Part shown: positions 1 to 11,499 of the stretch, one piece after another
Numbering within the stretch: position 1 is the first letter of the stretch
Layout of the letters: every line of letters starts with the position of its first letter
Translations under genes and position numbers: made by a program
Source of the DNA: Ixodes scapularis
Lineage: Eukaryota > Arthropoda > Arachnida > Ixodida > Ixodidae
Reading direction: 5' to 3'
Assembly (NCBI RefSeq): GCF_016920785.2
Contig: NW_024609857.1
Coordinates: forward strand, 12,748,716-12,812,715
DNA: 64,000 nucleotides
Notes under the pieces: generated by a model
The model's database searches: none
What the model saw: only the letters and a program-made list of their open reading frames with translations
What the model was told of the DNA's origin: nothing

Positions 1-382
1 GTCAAGCCGAGCACTGACGCAGCACTGGTATCCAATCCGAATCTTTGCTCGATCTCACTCTGATGACGTCACAAATTTCAGTGCACAGGCTTTGATATTT
101 CTATAGATGGTGTTGGCGTGGTTTACACAAGGCCTGCCGCGCTATCTCTCAGAAGGTCGAGGCTTCAGCGACTCTTCCCTTTTTTTATTCCCTCCCCGAT
201 TGACCAGCTGTCGCTGAGTTCAATCTGATTTCGTTGAATATAGAGGCGCTCTGCGACAAAGGGTAAAATCAAGCATGGCTGAATTCAGCAGGTCGTCGCG
301 GCGGGTTGAGCAATCGATTTTCGTTTGTTTGATAATAAGTTCGCGGGATAAATGGACGAAAATGTGACAAGAATGATATAGG

Positions 383-1179
383 TAACTACAGGCCAATCTC
401 AATTTTATCAGTGTCTTAAAAAAGGCCTCGAAAAAATTCTACTTTCACGTATTGTACAGTTCGCAGATAAACACGGTTTAATCACTTTATCACAGTTTGG
501 GTTCCGCGAACACCGTTCTACAGAATTGGCTCTTTTAGAGCAAAAAGAATACATTTTGAGAAGCTTTGAAGAAAAAAAAAGGCTCTTGGTATTTGTATTG
601 ATTTCAGCAAAGCATTCGATCACTTAAACCACAATCTGCTACTAAAAAAATTACAAATGTATGGATTTCGTGGACATGCATCGGCTCTTGCGTGACCTAC
701 AAATCAGAAGTACAAACAAATCTTCATGCCCTTAGCGAATTGGCGTCTCTCTCGCCAAGAGTAGCAACATATTCTACTTGAAACACGGAAATTTGGACGC
801 TCCCTATTTGCAAAACTAACTACGGTGAACAAATGTTAAAACATGCACATCCTCGACTGCTTAATTTTTCTTTTTTTTGTTACTCACAACATTGATCTTC
901 CCACAACATCTGTAAAAACTTTCCGAGCATTTATTTCTTTTTCAAATGTGATTGCTTAGTTGTCATGTTTCATAACCTTAATTTTTGCTAAATTGAATAG
1001 TGATGTGCTTGCATGTGCTTTGCTTTTGTTTGCCTCTTATATAGTCACACCTTTTTTGTAATACTGTCCTGTTCTTATCTTTGAAATTGTTATCGTTTCT
1101 GTTGGTTTTCTTTTTTTTTTCCTCGGTCTCCCTCCGTCATTTGTGTTTTGACGGAAAATAAACATTATTATTATTATAA
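383..1179 (+). mobile_element. Degraded non-LTR (LINE) retrotransposon, 3' part
   Basis: The plus strand reads, with frameshifts and stops, as reverse transcriptase. NYRPISIL near 383 is followed by SQFGFREHRST near 492-525, then after a frameshift GICIDFSKAFDHLNHNLL near 589-645, the finger and palm motifs of LINE RTs. An internal deletion joins this at about 700 to a C-terminal block (LPICKTNYGEQ near 805-840) and a 3' untranslated tail that ends in an ATT microsatellite near 1163-1179, as CR1/L2/Jockey-type elements often do. The catalytic-aspartate region after the palm motif is missing, so the copy is dead. Family placement within LINEs is inferred from motif style only. Confidence 0.8.
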
Positions 1180-2569
1180 GCGGTGTTCATGAGCACTGTG
1201 AAAAATTTGTGTGAAATTACAAGCTTTTTTGCAGACATTTTCGGTTGCCATAGAGAAAATGTTGATGGTCTTTAACCGAGCCTGTTTAAGAAAAAAAAAA
1301 AAAAAAGAACAGACATTTTCTGTTTTCACCCCTTTGGATAATTAAGTATTTCTCCACTTTTCGAAAAGCGGTTCTGAAAGCGTATTTAACACATTAATAT
1401 TTTGTTTGTGTATTTAAAGAATAAAACTATATGTATGTGTATTTTTAGAGCAAATATTAACGCTCGCGGTGTCTTGTTCGGTCTTAACCTTGGCGTGGAG
1501 CTTATTTTTCAAGATGGATGCCGGGTAGTGGTTGTTTGTGGTCGTCGGTTACCCCGTTTGGATCATTTCTGACGTAAACTGCACCCGTCAGTAGGGAGTT
1601 GTAGTCGATCATTTTTATCCTCCGCTACGGTATCCGTAAAGAAAACGCCGAAGCTGCGCATGCGCGCCGCTAGGCTTGTCTGCATAGTTGAAGGTCTTGT
1701 GGCGGATTACGAAGCGCTATGCGGGTGTTTAGCGGTCTGCGGAAACGGTCTACTACAACTCACTATTGCTGGCTGTGATGTCCCGGCTGTAGTACGTACG
1801 TAGCCCATTAACTTTCCAATTCAGTAGCGGATTCCGGTCCGGTGGCAGTGTACTAATTCGCTTTTACTAGATTGTTGCGTCGTCACGGACGCTATTTGTG
1901 CTGTTATGAGTGCCAGTTCGAGCTTGAACTCGCGCCTCTTTCGCCATTCGTGTTCTTCAGTTTTGATGCTCTGTTCTATAATTCACTAAACCTAAACCTA
2001 GAAGTCAATCACCCCTCCCTTGTTTCTCGTCAGGGCACTCCATAGCTCTGCCGCTCTACCACGTTCTTTTTCATTTCCCTCGTTGAGGAGTTCTCGGCGT
2101 TGTGGGACATAAGCAGCGATCTCTAATCGAGGACCAGCATCAAGACGTCGATATGAGGAAACAAAATTGCCGGAGAAATGATTGTGCGGTTTTCGCAATT
2201 CGTGCCGCATACAGTGGGTGAGTGACGTCTTTGTTCAATGCATATATGCGCTCTGCGGCTGCTGACATTGAAACCACTATCGGAACTCCACAGGACGCCT
2301 CATGTTTTTTTTTTTTGTTTTTTTTTTGTCTGCTTCTGTATTTGTGAACGGACGCGGGCCAGTATAGTTCGACGAAGATGTCATGGGGCGCCCGAAGGAG
2401 TAGTCGATACTCGGCGGTGTCGCTTTCAAGAAGCTCTTCGTACAACTGGCTCCGTGTCCCAAGTTCTTTGTTCCGGATCCAACCTTTCACTCAGTACATT
2501 CTTTTAGCAGGTAGAATGTCGGCGTCGTCCTTTTATAGTAGTGTTGTTGCCATAAAGGCATACCGCCGC
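1180..2569. other. No gene recognised
   Basis: Unique-looking sequence with a poly-A tract near 1290-1306. Short open frames near 2140-2510 overlap on both strands and are driven by T/A runs. I see no domain, splice structure or repeat boundary here. Confidence 0.5.
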
Positions 2570-2789
2570 GTTGTTATCGACAGTGCGACCGCTAAATTCG
2601 TCTGGTAACACTGATATTCCTCACGAATGGGGCAAAGCAAAACCCGCTCCGGTTAGCATGACCCCTAAGAAACGCCCCCGTTGTTATCGACAGTGCGACC
2701 GCTAAATTCGTCTGGTGACACTGATATTCCTCACGAATGGGGCAAAGCGAAACCCGCTCCGGTTAGCATGACCCCTAAGAAACGCCCCC
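2570..2789. repeat. Direct tandem duplication, 110-bp unit, two copies
   Basis: The block starting GTTGTTATCGACAGTGCGAC occurs at 2570 and again at 2680 with only a few substitutions (for example TGGTAACAC versus TGGTGACAC). Both copies end in a C-rich stretch before the next element. The near-identity suggests a recent duplication or an assembly duplication. Confidence 0.9.
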
Positions 2790-2959
2790 CCCCCCCTTTG
2801 GAAAACGCTATATCCCTGATGCCGTAACGAAGCCAAACAGAGGCAACAAAAAATAGAGGAAACGAAAGAGAAGGCCAAAACAGAAAAGTGTTAGCGTTTC
2901 CCAAATGGGGACTTCTGTGCCGTTTCCCAATTGTCATGCTAACGAATTCCCTAAGGATC

Positions 2960-3397
2960 CGATCATCCAACGTTCAAGTTCTGGTTCGGTTACGTGATGC
3001 CATCAAAGAAGAACGCAGAGGAAAGTTGAGCAAGAGGATTTTTCTTCTTCACGACAATGCTCCAGCACACACGTCCCACGTTGCACAGCACACTATACGG
3101 GAGCGCGGGATGGTCTCCGGATCTTTCCCCCAATGATTTCCTCCTGTTTCGACATTTGAAGAAAACCTTCGAGGTCCCCGATTTCTCGATGATGGTGGCC
3201 GCAAGGAGGCAGTTGATCATATATTTTCAGATGGATGATAAAACTGTGTTCTCTTCAGGAATAAGTGAAATCGGAAAGCGATGAGTCAACTCTGTGGACG
3301 TTCAGTAAAGCTAGGTTGGAAGATAAAACAACGTTCTTGGTGCTAGAATTTTCATTTCTATGTTAGGCTTAGAACTTATTGAACGCCTCTCGCACGT
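2960..3397 (+). pseudogene. Mariner transposase relic with 3' end
   Basis: Two plus-strand frames together carry C-terminal mariner (Tc1/mariner) transposase motifs: HDNAPAHTS near 3052-3078, holding the second catalytic aspartate, then in another frame SPDLSPNDFLLF near 3120-3155, holding the third. The tail (VFSSGISEIGKR) matches the family's usual C-terminus. A frameshift separates the motifs and the N-terminal DNA-binding part is absent. The sequence near 3365-3397 (TTATTGAACGCCTCTCG) resembles a mariner terminal repeat. It is non-functional. Confidence 0.85.
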
Positions 3398-4955
3398 ATG
3401 AAGAAACCGTGCTACGAAGATGGTTGATACGTGTCCGCACATAATTCCGTCATTATGTCTTTAGGGAACACCGTGTCTTTTGTATATGATGTAGGAACAG
3501 TGTGAACTCCGCTTAACGCAACCTGCATGTAAGGAATCCTCCGCCAACCGGACCGACATCTGGCCCACGGTACCCACGGGCCCTTTCTCGAGGCAACCGA
3601 AAAACACACAGTCCCGCGGCTCGGGCTACGCAACTTGGGCACCCGACAGAGGCTGTGATTGAGGCGGTAACCACCACCGCAACGACCGGCGTAAACAAAG
3701 AAGAAAAAAAGAAAACCTGCAGGGAAGACGCACTCTCGCGTACACACAGACACATTCCCCGTAAATAACCACCTTCGCGCCAGCCGAAGCCGCCTGCTTC
3801 GCCGAAGCAGGCCCCCTTCTAAAGCAAACTCGGCGGCGCGAGAGCCGTCATTACGACTGCAACTCCGACTGGGGTCACGCCGTTCGACGTCCCAAACACA
3901 CCGCTGCACCGCTGCTTTCCAGCAGCGGATGATTATGTGGACGTTGCCACCGTCGGAAACGCCGCCGAAGAAGAAGGCGACGTGGGGCTCCCGCGGAGCG
4001 ACACGCCTGCGTCTCGGTGATAAGCGTCTTGTATCGGCCGTGCTTGCCGGCACGCTCGAGGGGCTTCTTCTTCCAGGGTCCACGGGCAGCGTCGCCTTCC
4101 GCCCGCGGACTCTTCGCGGCTCCGCGGGGAGGGAGGTGACGGCGGCTGGAAGGCCATTATGGTTCCCCGGAGCTCGTTCAGAAAGCCGACCCTTTAGCGC
4201 TCCTCGCAGCGCTCCATTCGAGGTGATGAGTCTGAAAGTTCTCGGGACGATAAGTTTATGGTCGGGCCATGTTTTGCCTGATCATCAGACCGTGGATACT
4301 TGGGGCCGTCGTTGGTTCGGCTACGTTCGCGGTAGAAGAGAGCGGCAGTTTCCCCTCACCTCTCTTTATTATTATTATTTTTATTTGTAGTAGGAGAGCT
4401 AATATTCCGCTGCAGACTGCAGACGAGTAACCAAAGGAGCAGGTGGCAGCAACCTGGGTTGGTCACTGTTTCTCTGAGAACGCGATCAGACTAAAAAGTT
4501 GGCGCATTGCGCCCCAGAATTCACGTAAAAGTGTTAGTTGACTTTCTCCTCTCGCTTTTGCCGAGGGAGAAGTTGTTCTTGTTGTTGGATTGGCGCAGAA
4601 GGGATGATGATCAGCCGGATCAAGGCTTGCCGGACGGAGACCGCAGAGAAGCACAGGGACACCCCAATTGAAAGTTACGAATAGGCTTAATATATGCAGC
4701 TTATTTTCGTACTCTACTCAAACTGGGTTACAGAAGTTATGAGCCTGGCGAGTTGCGAGACCTCTCGGAGTCTGGTGGCGTTCTCCATGGCCACTCCGAT
4801 GCTCAGCGTAGACGCCCTCTATCTTTCCCAACGCGCCGCACAATTTTCCGACCTTCTCCCCTCATGTCCGAATGACCCGACGTGCACGAGAGGTGACTCT
4901 CGGCACCACGCTCGGCGGTGTCCTTCCCCCAGGGGTTTCCCCAGGAATGAAAAGT
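3398..4955. other. GC-rich stretch, no supported gene
   Basis: CpG-rich sequence with long open frames on both strands (a 223-codon frame on the minus strand at 3412-4083). The frames are arginine- and serine-rich, overlap each other, and show no domain, which is expected by chance in GC-rich DNA. A promoter or non-coding first exon is possible but cannot be shown. Confidence 0.4.
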
Positions 4956-5003
4956 AGGGGCGGGGGGAGGGGGGAGGGGGTTGGGGGGGGGGGGGGGGGG
5001 GGA
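4956..5003. repeat. G-run low-complexity tract
   Basis: Almost pure G with occasional A or T on the plus strand, preceded by CAGGGGTTTCCCCAGGAAT. A similar lead-in (CAGGGGGTTTCCTCAGGAAT) precedes the G-run at 21463, so the runs belong to a dispersed repeat. It has the spacing needed to form G-quadruplexes. Confidence 0.85.
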
Positions 5004-7563
5004 GGCACAAGAAAGCATTTTTTTTTGTCTCTATATCACTCTTTTTCCGCTTTTTTTTTTTTTTGTGCGTGCGGACAGAGATGCAGGCGTGGTGCCCGAC
5101 AGAGGTTCTGAAACACTGCATTCATCGCGACAGTTTAAGTATTTAATGATCAATGAGTAATTTTTTTTAGGATATCCCAAAGTATAGCCTAAAGCAACGT
5201 CTAAAAATATCAGTCACGATATCTATACTGTGATACCGCAATGAATGTCAGTAACGAATATATATTCAGCGGGCAAACCTCTCCTTTGTTCTCATTCACG
5301 TCAATGAGAGGAGGAGCCAGGAGCTACTCAGCGCGGAGGAGAGGCGACGAAACGGCTCGTGCTCTGATGCCACTGGGACGTTGCCAGCGCACTCAAGAAA
5401 ACGGTTTCGCGCAAAATAAATGATAGTATTTTTTTTTTCTTAGCGGAAGATTTTTTAGGCGGTGCCGTCAGACAAACTAAGGGGAAGTGGGTTGGGGGAG
5501 TGTACACACCCCTTAGGGAGTGGGTAGGAAGATCACTGGCTTTCCCCTCGGTCTGCATTAAGGGATTTTTGGGCCTTGGGCTAAGGCTGTTACGGGACCC
5601 CTACTGATAAAAGTAATGAATACCATGGTGATGATGATGGGGATTGAGGTAACGACGAAAATGCCAGTGCGTATATTTTAGCATCCTGTGATGTCTGAAT
5701 ATTTTCCATTTTATCATTTTTTCGAGCCTTTTCTAGATTCGTAGATTCAATGGAATTTAAGTTTTCGTTGCTGGCAATAAGGCGGAATTTATTGTTAATT
5801 AAGAAACTGCCTCGCAAATAATCAACTGCTCTAGCACTTCATAGTGTGATTCTTTAGGTTCCGAGCTCAAATCAATATAATATTGAGGAAAATATTCAGT
5901 TGTTTCATTAAGATCTAGCAGCTTCATAATGAAGACTAAAGAACTTATCTTTTCTGAATGATTAGAAGTTGTCTATCTACCCCTTTATGTATATAATTAC
6001 CGGCGTGGACAGTGGAAGGAGCAACACAGGCCAGAAAGTAATATCGATGGTTGAGGAGGTCTTTTTAGAATCACGTCACTTTGTCCACATTCTTCTAATA
6101 GTAACTGAATTCTCGTGTCATAAGCAAACACGGCCTTCTACATTTAAACAATAACAGAAACTGCATCCGATTCTAATACACTGACCGCTGTCATTCGAGC
6201 ACATTTACATTAAAAAAGAATTCTCACAAAAATCGCGACTTAAAAAAATATTTTTGCACATTCGCGCTGTTTGAAGGGGAAAATATTTCGATCAGTCTTA
6301 ATGGTAATCTTGTTCCTTCTAAATGCAGAAATTTAAATCTTAGCGGACATTCCGTCGTATGACACAAAGTTGAAGAATAACAGGCCATGCCTCAGAGGTT
6401 GAAGAAACAAATTGCAGTACTGGTATTAGTAGGAGGAAGGAAGAATGTTTACTCGCACCTGCAGATCCGACACCAACTCCGGAGCAGTTCTTTGCTGTCA
6501 TTGCTTATCGAAAACTGTTGTGGAGCGCTTGAAAAACCGGCTCTCTTAAACGCCCACTGGTGGCTATAAATTCGCGGTTTGGAATGTTTGTGAGCACCTT
6601 TTTGCTTGTTCTGAACGTGTCGTTCTGGGGTAAACTCATCATAGATATTCGCTAAAAATCTGAAAGAATGTCTACCATGTGTGCTGCTCGGGTAGTCTTT
6701 GGCACCACTTGCTTAACTTCCGGCCCACTGTTCTGGGTAAAACACGCCGAGGGGGCTCCAGTATACGAGAGAACTGCATGGCCGTCCCTCCATCGGGTTT
6801 CCATTCGAAGAGATATCAACGAGACCGCCAACGTCGACGGCTTTGCCCCCTCCGCGACAAGGGGCAGAAAAGGCCGCGCTACATTTTCTTGCTTTGGCAC
6901 GCGCTCACAAACGCCAGCTTGTCTAGAAACGGGAACTTTACGGCCATTCCCATCTCCCTCTTAAAAAAAAAAAGGAAACAAGAAACCAATACACCAACGA
7001 GCCTTTTGTGTGTTTTTTATAATTTTGGTCTTTTCTTTTTCATTTTTTTTCAGGTTTTTATGGGTTAGCATGGGGGCCCCCTGACAGCCTGGGGCCCGGG
7101 GCTGCAGCCCCCTTAGCCCGAACCTTAATCCGGCCCTGCTCCCCCTCACATCGCCCGTTCCTCCTCGGTGGGGAAATGCGCAGGTTCCCCGGGGGGGTCT
7201 TGAACTGCCCTGCTCGAGACTCGAGTTTCTTCGGAAGCCGTTAGCAGCAGACGTACAGTCGCGGCTGCGACCGCCTGCCTCGTATATACAAAGAAACACG
7301 CTTTTTTTTTCGACACTGTCTAAAAAAAAACAAGACACCAAAAAAAACAAAAAACACGTAACACGAAGGATTTGAACCTAGCAGTGTCATTTGAAAAACG
7401 AAATGAGCACGAGCCAATAAAAATGCTCCTATACATGGTGTCATTGCACCCTGACGTCATTGCACCGTGCTGGTGAGCATTTCCGGTCCTTCTTATGTCG
7501 TCTTGCCAAGAAAAATTAAATCTTATGGTTCTGAAGATGCGCGCTCAGCAGCTGATGTGACGT
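5004..7563. other. No gene recognised
   Basis: Intergenic sequence. At 7064-7140 there is a G/C-rich repeat remnant (CTGGGGCCCGGGGCTGCAG). Near 7370-7385, read on the minus strand, AGGTTCAAATCC resembles a tRNA-like B box, but no A box is convincing. Nothing else is supported. Confidence 0.4.
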
Positions 7564-7572
7564 CAGTTCTGG

Positions 7573-8459
7573 CAGTGTAGGAAGCAATATCCCCGGAAAA
7601 AATGCCCCCGGAAAAGACGTCCCTGGAAAAAAAAAAAAAAAAAAAGTCCCGGACAAAATGTTTTCGGGAAAAAAGGCTCCAGGTGGACAGTAGGAAAAAA
7701 TATCCCCCAAGGATTCTCTATCTCTGGGTCTCTCTGATCGTCATGGTCTTCCGGCGGTCCGGTCATATGTCCTTGGGAAAAAAGGTACCCTGGGGCAAGT
7801 AGGAAAAAACGGCCCCAAAAAAATAAGGAAATATACGATTCCCTGAGGTACACATCGCGACACTGTTAGCGCGAACACGACATTGGCGCATTTTCGCATT
7901 TTACTTAGAAAGAGTAGTAGTGGGAACGAAATTTTCCCGTTTGCATTATATCTCCAAATGAGCACTTTCAGTACCTTGTTTGTGCGATTGTTTGTGTGTG
8001 CTAACAGAGTCGCGCTTTTTACCTATTTGGAAATGATTACACAAGCACATCTCAAATTTCCCCAAAGTCAATCATTTGCGAGAAGTGTTATACATGTTTA
8101 TTTCACAATGGAAAACAAAAACAGTTGAGATGCAACGTTACAAAATCAGTAAGGAAATGACACACTCTAGATTCATCCACAAAAGTCAAAAGCGGATCGT
8201 ACGGCCGACGGCACGCATCAAATCTTCCATTCCGATCGCCCCAGCGGCGAATCTTTCGCAGGGGCTGTGAAGGCGGCGTTGCAATTCGACGAGTGTGGAC
8301 TTGCACCTCTTCTTGGGAGGAGCACCGACTCGATCGTGGGCGATAACCCTTCGGGAACATTTTTTTCTTACTTTCCAGCTGGGTTTTTTTTCGGGGACAT
8401 ATTTTCCGAGCACTTTTTTTCCGGTGTCATTTTTTCCGGGGACATTCCTTCCGGAACCC
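7573..8459. mobile_element. DNA transposon with minisatellite-type inverted ends, copy A (9-bp TSD)
   Basis: The 887-bp element is flanked by CAGTTCTGG (7564-7572) and CAGTTCAGG (8460-8468), a 9-bp target duplication with one mismatch. The left end contains copies of a motif close to TCCCCGGAAAAAATG (about 7590-7700). The right end contains the same motif in inverse orientation (about 8345-8459). The interior matches, in reverse complement, the interior of 53076-54484. No open frame encodes a transposase, so it is non-autonomous. The duplication length fits Mutator-like (MULE) elements, but superfamily assignment is inference. Confidence 0.85.
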
Positions 8460-8753
8460 CAGTTCAGGCCATGTAGTACGTATACTACCTTTCACCGTAA
8501 GAGCGAGCAGAGCTGAAGCTGCAAACAGCAGTGTGTTGCCTCGAAGGACGTTTTCAGTGCACGAGCACTCGTACACGGATCGCAGTGTCAAAGCGTAGTA
8601 TGTGGAAAAAAAAAATCGAAAATAAAAACGGCGAGGCAAGAACTGTGGACGAGGTAAAGGACGAAACGGCAGCGCCGCTGAAGGAGTGCTGACTCGCAGT
8701 CGCGGCACTGCTTCCACCATAGGAAATTTTGTGCGCAACAGTGTATACATAAG

Positions 8754-8922
8754 GCAGGCACGTAGCCAGGGTTTTGTTTCGAGGGGGGCCCGCCCATGAC
8801 AAAATCCTGTATGAGAGGGAGGGGGGAGAGGAGGTCCCAGCAAAATGGAAGATTTCGGGGGAGCAGAGCCGGGCCCCATGCCCCCCCCCCCCCCCTCCTT
8901 CCCCTGGCTACGTTCCTGACAT
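8754..8922. mobile_element. G-rich foldback MITE, copy 1
   Basis: Inverted ends read GGCACGTAGCCAGGG on the left (from about 8757) and, as reverse complement, GGAACGTAGCCAGGGG on the right (to about 8920). The interior runs ATGACAAAATCCTGTATGAG, then G-rich sequence, then a C-run at 8881-8895. The same layout recurs at 56215-56390. Confidence 0.75.
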
Positions 8923-10936
8923 AAGGGGAGGGGAACACCCTTAGGGACTGACTTTGCCACTGTCTAAACAAACCCACGTTTGCGATTACGAATAATTCGA
9001 AAGATTTTCCCGATCTTTACGGCACGGTGTGACGCGCATTGTGTACCAACAACCGACGTCGGGCGTCCCAACGTATCGCCTTACTCCAACGTTTCTGCGT
9101 AGAACTTTTTTTTGTGTGTGTGATCGTTCAGCCGTTTCTCCGCTTTCTTCCTTCTTTCCAGAGAGAGAGAGAGAATCACGCGCACAACACGCCGATGTCT
9201 CGTTTTGCGTGGGAGAAAGCCGAAGCAGGCCGGATATCGACTCTGTAATTGCAGTACGGCATCCGGCGTTTCCCCATTCACTATGTACGCCACTCTGCGG
9301 CAGCGCAGGTGCCTGACCGTTCGGACGTTCCTGCCTCGCTGCTGACTACCTCACGTTCTCCTTTTCTTCTTCCTTTCTTTTTTTTCCCCCCGTTTTAGGC
9401 GAAGGTCTCCGTGAATGGAGCGTTATTTACCGGATGTTACGGGGAGCTTTTCTAGTACAATACGTAGTCGTGGGATGCTTGAGGCCAAGGTTGGAATTCG
9501 ATTGAATGAGGCGATCTCGACTGGTGGGCCTTTCACTTGTGTAAGGAGCGGTCGACCGGAATTTAATCTTCCATTCGCGCGTTGGAGTGACTAGAAAGCT
9601 ACTGCTACTACAATGAGAATTGAATACATGTTAAGGTCTGAACGTAGGTAGTCGCGCGTGTCAATCAACCACAAATTACGTTTTTTGTGGTGTATATTTC
9701 ATTCACTAGTAAGTGGCATGCAGTGTGGTGGTTTGGCGAATCCCCGTTCCAGTTTTCGCGCTGTGAACTATTTTTGTGTGTTTGTTTTTTGTTTATCGAA
9801 CGTCGTTTTATATCGTTATTACAAGTTCAACTACACGTTGGTTCACCAAAATCCGCTTTTTTTAAATATATATAACACACCGGACGTAACTATATATATA
9901 TATTCATTCATTACCGCATGTTTCAACGGGTGTAAGCACTAATATTGTAAATTTTAGTCGTCTTTATATTATAAGCCTGACGAATAGGAAATTCCGAACT
10001 AGACGCCGAATATACAATGCCCTTCACCGTTAAAGCCACGTTCACACTGGCAAAACAAAATAAAAATGTAAAAAAACAAGCCTGCAAACGCACTTTGAGA
10101 CGTGTTTATTTCCTTTATGACTGTTGGCGTTGCTTTGGCCGTACAAAAGCTGTCTGATGAGATGCTTAAATCATACGTATGTCTAAAGTAAATCCGCTTC
10201 GAGCATTATCGAGGGATGTCAGCAGATAATTATATTATCATGTCGGCAGCGAAACGCGGTATAAATAGCTGTGGAGAGGGCAGTTAGCGGAGAACGCAAA
10301 AGCATGTATCCATAGCGCTTGTATTCCTCTCTTATATATGCGCTCCTGCTTACCTCAGAACTCGTCATCTACACGTGTCTTCTGTTTGACGTAGAGTCAT
10401 TGCACGTTGCAAGGGTATCGCGTTTGATATAGCGCCCGCTGTTACTGCCCATTTTTAGCTTTGCTATCGGCCACTTTGGCGCCCCAAAACATATACGGTG
10501 GAAGGGGTTGCAGGGCTGCCGCCAACCCCGGCCTTCCAAGTGGGCGCTCCGCGAATTACTACCGTGAGTTATAGGACGCGCCCAGGTCGGGACGCGGTAC
10601 CTGAAATCACGGTCACCGGCAAAGTATTAAAAAAAAAAAAAAACTGTAGCGCTAAACTTCGTTACGTAAATTTAACGAAAACGTCACGCACCTGTCATTC
10701 TGCACTAATCTCCAATAAAACGTTCCTACAAAAGAAGATTTTTGTTCCCAGGTTGTTTTCATGGAAAAACATGTTTTCTAACGCTCATAAAGACGACAAT
10801 AACAAAAAAAAAAAAGAAAGATTGAGCCACCATTTTGGCGTTTTGAACCTGGGAGCTTTGGTATATACTCTGGGTGTATATATTGAACAGTACGACTGAG
10901 GCTTTGTACATCAAACGGATGACAGTCTGGAGACGC
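8923..10936. other. No gene recognised
   Basis: Intergenic, AT-rich after 9650 with TA-rich stretches near 9866-9903. A short GA run lies at 9163-9173. Several short open frames have no recognisable domain. Confidence 0.4.
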
Positions 10937-11077
10937 TAGGGAGTTTTAGGGAACCGTCCACCGGTACGCACTGCGCATGCGCTACCTTAGAAGACTCGCG
11001 CATGCGCAGTTCGTACCGGAGGGCCTATGGTGTACCGTATCGGACGTGCCAAAAACGGTTCCCTCTAAAACTCCCTA
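10937..11077. mobile_element. Foldback MITE, TAGGGAGTTTT family, copy 1
   Basis: Left end TAGGGAGTTTTAGGGAACCG pairs with right end (reverse complement) TAGGGAGTTTTAGAGGGAAC. The pairing continues inward through ACGCACTGCGCATGCGC and its partner, making the whole 141 bp a foldback. It shares its tips with 31845-32009 and 36918-37080. Confidence 0.85.
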
Positions 11078-11325
11078 TACTCTCTGAGATGTGGCTACTT
11101 CCTTGTATATACGCCTGTCCGATTGTCACATTGGTCGTACAAAAACCGGTCTGCCGTCGTGCTGGAAGCATACACATGATATGAAGCAAACGTATGCACC
11201 GAAACTTGCTTGAGACGTATATCCGCAGATAATTATGTCATCGGGCATGCAAGAAACACCGCGTTTTTTTTGTTTACGATCGTGTCCCCCGCAAAGAAAC
11301 GAAGACACCGAACTCTGGACACCTA

Positions 11326-11486
11326 CCGCCATCTATGAGAGACGGTGGCAAGCCTCGTGTCTGGTTGCCGCCGTCGCTCATAGATGGCGGCAGCCTTTCC
11401 ACTCTGGTTTGCGGACTTGCGGCCGGCCATTACTTTCCATCGTACAGCTCCGATGGTCTTCCTTCTTCACCAGAGTGGAAAGGCTG
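11326..11486. repeat. Two adjacent hairpins
   Basis: CGCCATCTATGAGAGACGGT (from 11327) pairs with its near reverse complement ending at 11390. Immediately next, CAGCCTTTCCACTCTGGT (11391-11408) pairs exactly with ACCAGAGTGGAAAGGCTG (11469-11486). They look like two small foldback elements, one beside the other. Confidence 0.8.
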
Positions 11487-11499
11487 AAGGGTTTTTTGT

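Noticed and set aside
3412..4083. 223-codon minus-strand open frame
   Set aside because: Arg/Ser-rich composition, overlaps equally open frames on the plus strand, lies in CpG-rich DNA, and shows no domain or splice sites.
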